Source of the DNA: Macrobrachium rosenbergii
Lineage: Eukaryota > Arthropoda > Malacostraca > Decapoda > Palaemonidae
Reading direction: 5' to 3'
NCBI RefSeq assembly: GCF_040412425.1
Contig: NC_089741.1
Location: forward strand, 46,833,858 to 46,897,857
Length of the DNA stretch: 64,000 nt
The notes beneath the pieces were generated by a model. It ran no database searches. It was not told where the DNA came from and was given only the letters and a program-made list of their open reading frames with translations. This document shows, piece by piece, positions 1 to 64,000 of the stretch (within the stretch, counting starts at the first letter, position 1; each line of letters starts with the position of its first letter). The position numbers and the translations under genes are program-made.

Positions 1-3000
1 CAGATGCAGTCTGTCTTAATTCCTCTGAACACTTCAGAATCATGGCCAGTTTCCCATCCTATCCATGTGACCAAACCACATTAAAAATTTTCTATCCATA
101 TCTTAACACATGCTAACCTTTCATCATATTTACATTTCTTGTGATTTAAAATCTCTTCGCTACACGAGCAGTTAATGTCAATGTTACATTTTTTCCCTTC
201 ATTTACATTGATACAGAAAGAGGAGACACAACAGTGCTTTCATTCATTCCAGCATGTTTCATTAGTTACAGTTTTCCCACTACCTTTCCTTAGCTCCACC
301 TCGTCTTGACCCTTCACCATTTGCTCCTGATTCCACTTTTACACCATTCTCATTAACAATCATCATTTCATCTTCATGGCTTTTTTTTTTTTTTTGGCTT
401 CATAAGCTTAGCTGAGCTAGATTCACTCTCACCTTTTTTTTTTTTATCTTTCAATTTGCCTTACCAGTCTGCAGTTCCTCTTTTCAATTGCCAATTAACG
501 TGTCATCTGAAAATCTGCCTCTCCACATTCACTGTGAACTACTCCAACTCACATAAACTTACACTTGTGTGTATTTTTTCTTGTACTGTTGTATTCTTTT
601 CATGCATTTCTTAAATCATGAGATGACACATAACACGCCCTTGGCTGCGACAGGTACAATGAATCTCTCATTCTAGTAAATATAAATTCACCATAAAATC
701 TCTGCTCAATACATTGTTGTCAATTCATTTGTAGGATTTCTCAGGTTCCATGAATACCACGTTCTGTTTTTCCCTCTAATCTACAACTATTCACACAGTT
801 TTATAAACAAAACACTCGATTTACTTACCCTGTCCTTTGTCTTCTTTTTTAATTTTTATAACCCAGACTCACATAGTTTCACTAGGGTACCAATCAGTAG
901 TATTACTTGACGATTCTTTCATTTTTTTGTCACCTTTTAACATACATAAAGTTTGTTATTTCTCTCACCAAGACACCTTACACCATCTTCAGTTCTACCA
1001 GCAACTTTTTCCCAGTACACTGTATCCATACACGACCTTTGTGTTTTGCCATCACACCACTCCAAATATTCCATTTTGTTTGTAAGTTCTCATGTCTCAG
1101 CTGCAAAGAAAATTACAGGCTGTATACATGGTTGTAGACTTGCCATACACAGATGGGAATGGGAAGCTCTCATTTGCCTGTAATATAACAAGATTTCCTA
1201 AAATACTTTCAAACACCAGCTGGCTAAACTTCTTGAATGATCCTTCTCTGTTATTGTAAGGTGCTCCACTCACTGACGCAGACAACTGATCAAATGATGG
1301 TTACTCAGGTTATGTATCCTATGAAGCCAAAATTCAAACAATTCCATTATCAGTGACAAGAATTGTTATATGCTAAATTAGCCAGAAAACCAATACTTTA
1401 TCTGATAATAAGTTTCATACACTTATGAATGGTTAGTGAAAATATTGAAGATTCTGAAAAAAAAAAAAATTTAGTGGCAATTCATCTAATAATCATTCTC
1501 TGTTGACTGAAATTAGGGCACTCATACAAAATGTGTTTCATTGTTAATGTTGAACTGCAATCTACATAGAACTACGTTGTGATGACTGTTTGTTAACTGT
1601 TTAACTGATGTGTCCTGTTGCTGAGAGGTTATAATTCTGCTCCTACATTTCTCTTTTTTTTATACCTCCCATAATGCTACAGTGGGTTTAATTTGCTTTA
1701 CTTTGTTAGTATCCATCTCATCATTCCACATATCCAGCCATTTTTTCATTATAATGGACTGCTGATGTCACACAGTTATTTCTGGGTACAGTACAAGGTT
1801 TTTCCTGATCTAGTCTCAATTACTGAAGACTCAGCTATTTTTATTTTTATTTCCTTTAATATCTACATGACCAGATTTCCAGTGTAGGCCAGCATTTATA
1901 CTAGCTCCATTCCTATGGAGGAATATGACATTTTTTGGATGGTCATTTTGATGTGCTTCTACAGCACTTTTAAAATTACTGAAAATTACACATTTTACAC
2001 TGACATACTATATTATATATCTCTGGGGTCAGACAACACACTTTGCATTTTTCATAAACTACCCATCTGTGTTTCCAAAGTTAATATCCAAACAGATATG
2101 GCTATGTATAGTATGATCGTAAGCTCCCTTTAATGTAAAGAGTACTCAGATTAGTACACTGGAAGTACAGAAAATGATGTACTTTACTTGATAAAATTCA
2201 TATTGATTTCATTCATTAAAGTGAATGTGTAAGCTTGCAGTGAATGAAGTATTTTCTAAGAGTACATTTTAATATCAAAGCTGACCCAATAGGGTTAAAT
2301 GGTAATAAATGCCTATTTGCATCATCTATTTGACCCCAGTTGCAATGTTTTCTTTCTTTTGCTTTTCATCCATTCCTTTAGACTCATATTACTGCTTAGT
2401 TGTCCAAGTTCATTAACTTTCTTACTCCAGCTCTCAGCGCATTTAAACCTCTGAGATTTAGATATCATTTGCAGTTGTGCAAGAGTCAGTCTTTGAGATT
2501 ATGATGACCGCCAATGTTATTTGTAGATTTCCAGCTAACTGTAGCTCATTTTAATTTTTCAGTGTTGCTTTCCTTTCTCAAAACAAGACAATAAAGTAAA
2601 AGTCAGCTTCAAACTGACACTATAGCTAACATTACACCATGAAAAATAAATTTGCAGTGTGCCATAAAAGAAAAACATTCCTGTGCTCCCACACAGTGTG
2701 ATTTGCTCCTCAGAATCTCAAAGGCTAACCCAAATCCTTTGGGTTAGGCCTATGTGCATCTTGAAACATGACTCAGCTATCTCCAGACAACTAATTTATA
2801 ATAATAAAAACACCTGCCAAAGGTGAAATAAAACCAAATCACAAGACTTGTAACCATATAATAAGAATTTCTTGATACATGCACAACACAATAATCAGAC
2901 CTGCCCAAATGTTTCAAGTTATTTTACAAAAATATTAAATAAAGCTCCACAAGTTAACAATACAGTTTATCCATGGTGAGTTCAATAATAACTGCTCAAA

Positions 3001-3258
3001 CTTTCTGTACATCTTACCACTTACCTTTAAGAAAATATCTATGATCCTTACTGGAGAAACTAAATGTAGGCATTTGTGGAAACTTTACTAAAAAGGTCAT
3101 TATGCAAAATACAAAATAGATTTGACTGGTTTGCTAAAACTGAAAATACAATCCTTTCAAGCATGTTTTCTTTTATCAAGATTATATTATAGCTTGGATT
3201 CTGGAACAGATATCCAATGTCTTAATCATATGATACAGTATCAAAGATTGACAAAAAA
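1..3258. other. Intergenic or UTR sequence with no recognised gene
   Basis: AT-rich DNA with several homopolymer T runs (for example near 380-394 and 436-446). Short open frames on both strands between about 840 and 2130 show no similarity that I recognise and overlap each other. A (CA)-rich patch (ACACACACGCACAC) lies near 3433-3456, just beyond this stretch. Nothing else stands out. Confidence 0.5.
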
Positions 3259-3264
3259 TTTATT
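3259..3264 (-). promoter_or_regulatory. Candidate polyadenylation signal AATAAA
   Basis: The plus strand reads TTTATT here, so the minus strand reads AATAAA. By reading line by line, this is the first canonical signal after the flippase stop codon. AATAAA is frequent by chance in AT-rich DNA, so the assignment is weak. Confidence 0.2.
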
Positions 3265-6237
3265 GTAATCGTAATGATGTTTCTATCCCTAGTTATGAGG
3301 CGTACATTTGACGATCCATACAAAGATCACAAGAAATGAAGCAGCAGGTGTTTGATCTTTAATGCCCAATCAGTTTAGTTGAAAGACAGACAGGACCAGT
3401 GAGTTATGGCTGAAGACCTCACTGTCATGTATACACACACACGCACACATACACACGACAGCAAGAGAACAAGTTTACAACATATAATCAATCATTATAA
3501 CCTGTATGCTAAAGTGCATTCAACTACAGTATTCAACTGATCTGAATACAGACTAATAGAATTCAACATGTTACAAAGATTGAATAAGTTGCAGCTTGAG
3601 GAGTAATAATAACCTGCAATGCATCATCATCATCAGATCTTTCTCATTTACTGTATTATTATATTCTAATGGCCTGCAACCTTTCCACGCAAGCCTTTAA
3701 TGATATCATCAAAGAGGCATTCTCGAGGAAATATGGAGATGCAGGTCGAGTTGTAGGCCACAATAGAGACCAATGTAAAGGGGGCACACAGTAACATACA
3801 CCCATCAGTACTATACAACACTGACACAATCCATATATCACACCACATTAAAATTGCCTACAGGAAAATATTTTTGTGAACGATATGAAAGATAATAAAC
3901 TGACTTCTTGTGGAGTACGGTCATAATATGACTAACCTGCATCAAAAATTTTCATGGCACAACAATTTTACTCACCTTCCTATACTACTTAAATATTTCT
4001 TATCAATGGACAATTTCCTTTACAAATTTAAACTCATGAAAATCAACCAGTATCATTAAATATATATGTTTCTCTCTCATTGATTGCATAATTAAACCAA
4101 ATATTTAACATTAACTGGCTACTAGGAATGTTTACGATAAAACCATCTTGCCTCAGGATACACTAATACTTTTAGTACCTATCTTTCTTCAACGAAAGAA
4201 GCATTATATAAACCATTTCATCATACACTGATAAATGACAAGTACACCTACGCATGTATATCGGTTTACTAAATAGGCACGTGTGAGGGTTACACCTTCA
4301 GTACACAATTTCCTTACGTCAAGATGATTACATCTACCTTCTCAATATGTACAAAAAACCATCCCCCACATAGAGATAACTAATAGAGTGTTAAAAAGTT
4401 TCCAAATAATTCATAACATTTGTCACCGAGTTTAAGAGTCTTTGGTATTTTAATTAAGGTTATTGAACAAAATACTCAATACTTCAAACAGAGTCGTTCT
4501 ATGTTGAGGATAGTCTATTGTAAATATTTACACAATATAAAACTTTACTAACAGTAAAATATCCATAACACACATTGCCTCATACCAAATCACAAAACTT
4601 CATCAGGATATAAAAGTTCCTAGGATTTCAATCAACACTTTCTGCATTCTCTTCTTGACACTAGTGTAGCTAAATGGTAAATAGCTAAAATGATGAGACT
4701 TAGTAAATCTGCTGTTCATAAGGTAAATCTTAACCTCCTGTTTCAAAAAGTATATTTGTAAGATAAAAATCTTGAAACCTGAAATTTTTTTCAAAACTAT
4801 TATGAAAAAATGGAAATCAAAATAAAAACTGAATTCTGACCTGAGATTCCGAATACAATAAAAAGCATGATCTATAGCCACTAAAATTTCTAGTTTTTTT
4901 TCCAAATTATGGGAATTTCTTAATGATTTCTGAACCACAAAATGCAATGAATAATATTTTGAGGTAAAATGTTTTCCCAGAATTTAGTAAAATGCCTAAA
5001 CCCAACATAAATAATCATGGGCCTAAAAATTATGTTAGCTGGATGGAATTATCAGTCACTATACTTTAGCAAACTGCCACAACCCTCCTTTACTGCAATC
5101 CCATAAATATTTCAATTGTCTATTGCACAGTTACCCATAGTACAAACTATGCCAATGTAAGTACTTAATATGCTGCAGTACTCTCAAAGTCATTAAACTG
5201 AGAATAGCGTCTCCCACTTTGTACTCAGCTCAAAGCAAATTCAGTTCATTCGTTTGTGATAATTTCTAGTGTGCTCTGTGTTCAACTTGGCAAACTTTTC
5301 CATACTGTATGCAGTGTGTACTTGGGCACAAATGCAATAAATAGTGAATTTTTTTTCAAGTCTAAATATATGAAATTGTACTTATAAAGTGTTTGAGGCA
5401 GTCACCATTTTGGATATGATGGTACCAGTGGGAAATGCTACTCATGTTTAATTTTCTGATGATTAATTTTCTGGCAATTAATGCAAAACAGAATGCAGCT
5501 GGATTATGATAAATTAATGAATAAAAGTTACAAACAGAAAAATAATCTTCTCTAAAGTGTTAGTCTTAATAAATCAAAACTCTTTTCACACAAAAATTCT
5601 TAAAATCTTAACCAAATATCACACTTTTTTACTGTTACTGATACACATATACATAATATTGTACACTTATCAGTAACGCAGTAACACTGCCTAAAATAAG
5701 ATTACAAGTCTACAATAATGTGGCGTGCTGTTCTCTATAAACTATTTCAGAAATAAAATGGTAATATCTGGCTTAAAGGAGTAAGCACAAAGTTAACTGT
5801 GACCAGAGATGATATCTCAATGAGATCAATGTACGTATGTGAACGAGTGGATTACAAAATATCACATGATTGATAATAATTGTCTCTGAACACAAGGCAA
5901 AATAGACAATAAAATTGGTGCTTTGTAAGCAACAAGCAAATCAATAAATTATATGTATACTGTATATCATTTGAAGTAGCAAAATAAAGCAATTTCATAA
6001 TTCTAACATTTTAAAGGACTGGCCATTTCAAAAATATATACAAAATTCAAAGAAAAAAAAAAGGTCGTTACCTTTAAGTGAAATGTGGACTTGACTTTCG
6101 ACTAGAAGCATTTTGAACACTACAAAAGTTCCATTCTGCACGTTTTACAAAAACTTCTCCATGTCTAATTCCTTGTAGTCATATTAAAGGAGGTAACATT
6201 TTAATGATTAATGTCACTGAAGACTTCGTGATATGTC
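3259..6237 (-). other. Presumed 3' UTR and downstream flank of the flippase
   Basis: Sequence downstream of the stop codon. No AATAAA occurs on the minus strand until 3259-3264, so either the 3' UTR is about 3 kb long or a variant signal is used (ATTAAA occurs at about 6200-6205 and 5447-5452 among others). No coding region of another gene is recognised. The only exon-like stretch is a minus-strand open run at 3666-3848 preceded by TTTTCCTGTAG, discussed as a finding. Confidence 0.4.

Positions 6238-64000
<57,763 letters not shown>

Overview
The window is eukaryotic and AT-rich, with long introns, microsatellites and many small repeats. It is dominated by one gene on the minus strand: a P4-type ATPase (phospholipid flippase) of the ATP8A class, closest in layout to ATP8A1/ATP8A2 and to yeast Drs2p. 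Protein similarity and the repeat content (a 192-bp retroposon whose sequence I recall from decapod crustaceans, MITE-like elements, many TACTGTA/TACAGTA words) suggest an arthropod, probably a decapod such as a prawn or crayfish. The organism assignment is inference.

The flippase enters at the right edge (64000) in the middle of its actuator domain and ends with a stop codon at 6238-6240. I reconstructed 20 coding exons with GT/AG junctions and consistent phases. They total 2994 nt, or 997 residues plus stop, an exact multiple of three. About 130-150 N-terminal residues (cytosolic N-terminus, TM1, TM2, start of the A domain) lie outside the window. Every P4-ATPase hallmark covered by the window is present: DGET, PISL, DKTGTLT, KGAD, TGDK, GDGANDV, the TM5 lysine and a C-terminal GFAFS motif.

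Layout, right to left: 18 exons are packed into 48.3-64.0 kb with introns of 160-1852 bp. A 21.5-kb intron (26838-48322) follows, then an 80-nt exon, a 20.4-kb intron (6336-26757), and the last coding exon (6238-6335), which carries the presumed autoinhibitory GFAFS tail. The 3' UTR lies below 6238; the first canonical AATAAA on the minus strand is at 3259-3264. From 1 to about 3.2 kb I recognise no gene.

The two giant introns hold the non-genic structure: a ~740-bp long inverted repeat (10106-10844), a retroposon with a 16-bp target-site duplication (8382-8605), a GC-richer insertion with a broken transposase-like open frame (about 19.45-21.8 kb), diverged and perfect tandem duplications, an inverted dispersed repeat pair (38.35/39.94 kb), a MITE (44245-44468) and long microsatellites. 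A second MITE with a 4-bp target-site duplication sits at 62971-63068. I found no convincing second gene, no RNA gene and no prokaryotic feature. The most interesting leads are the long hairpin inside the flippase intron and the palindrome that buries the splice donor upstream of the autoinhibitory-tail exons.
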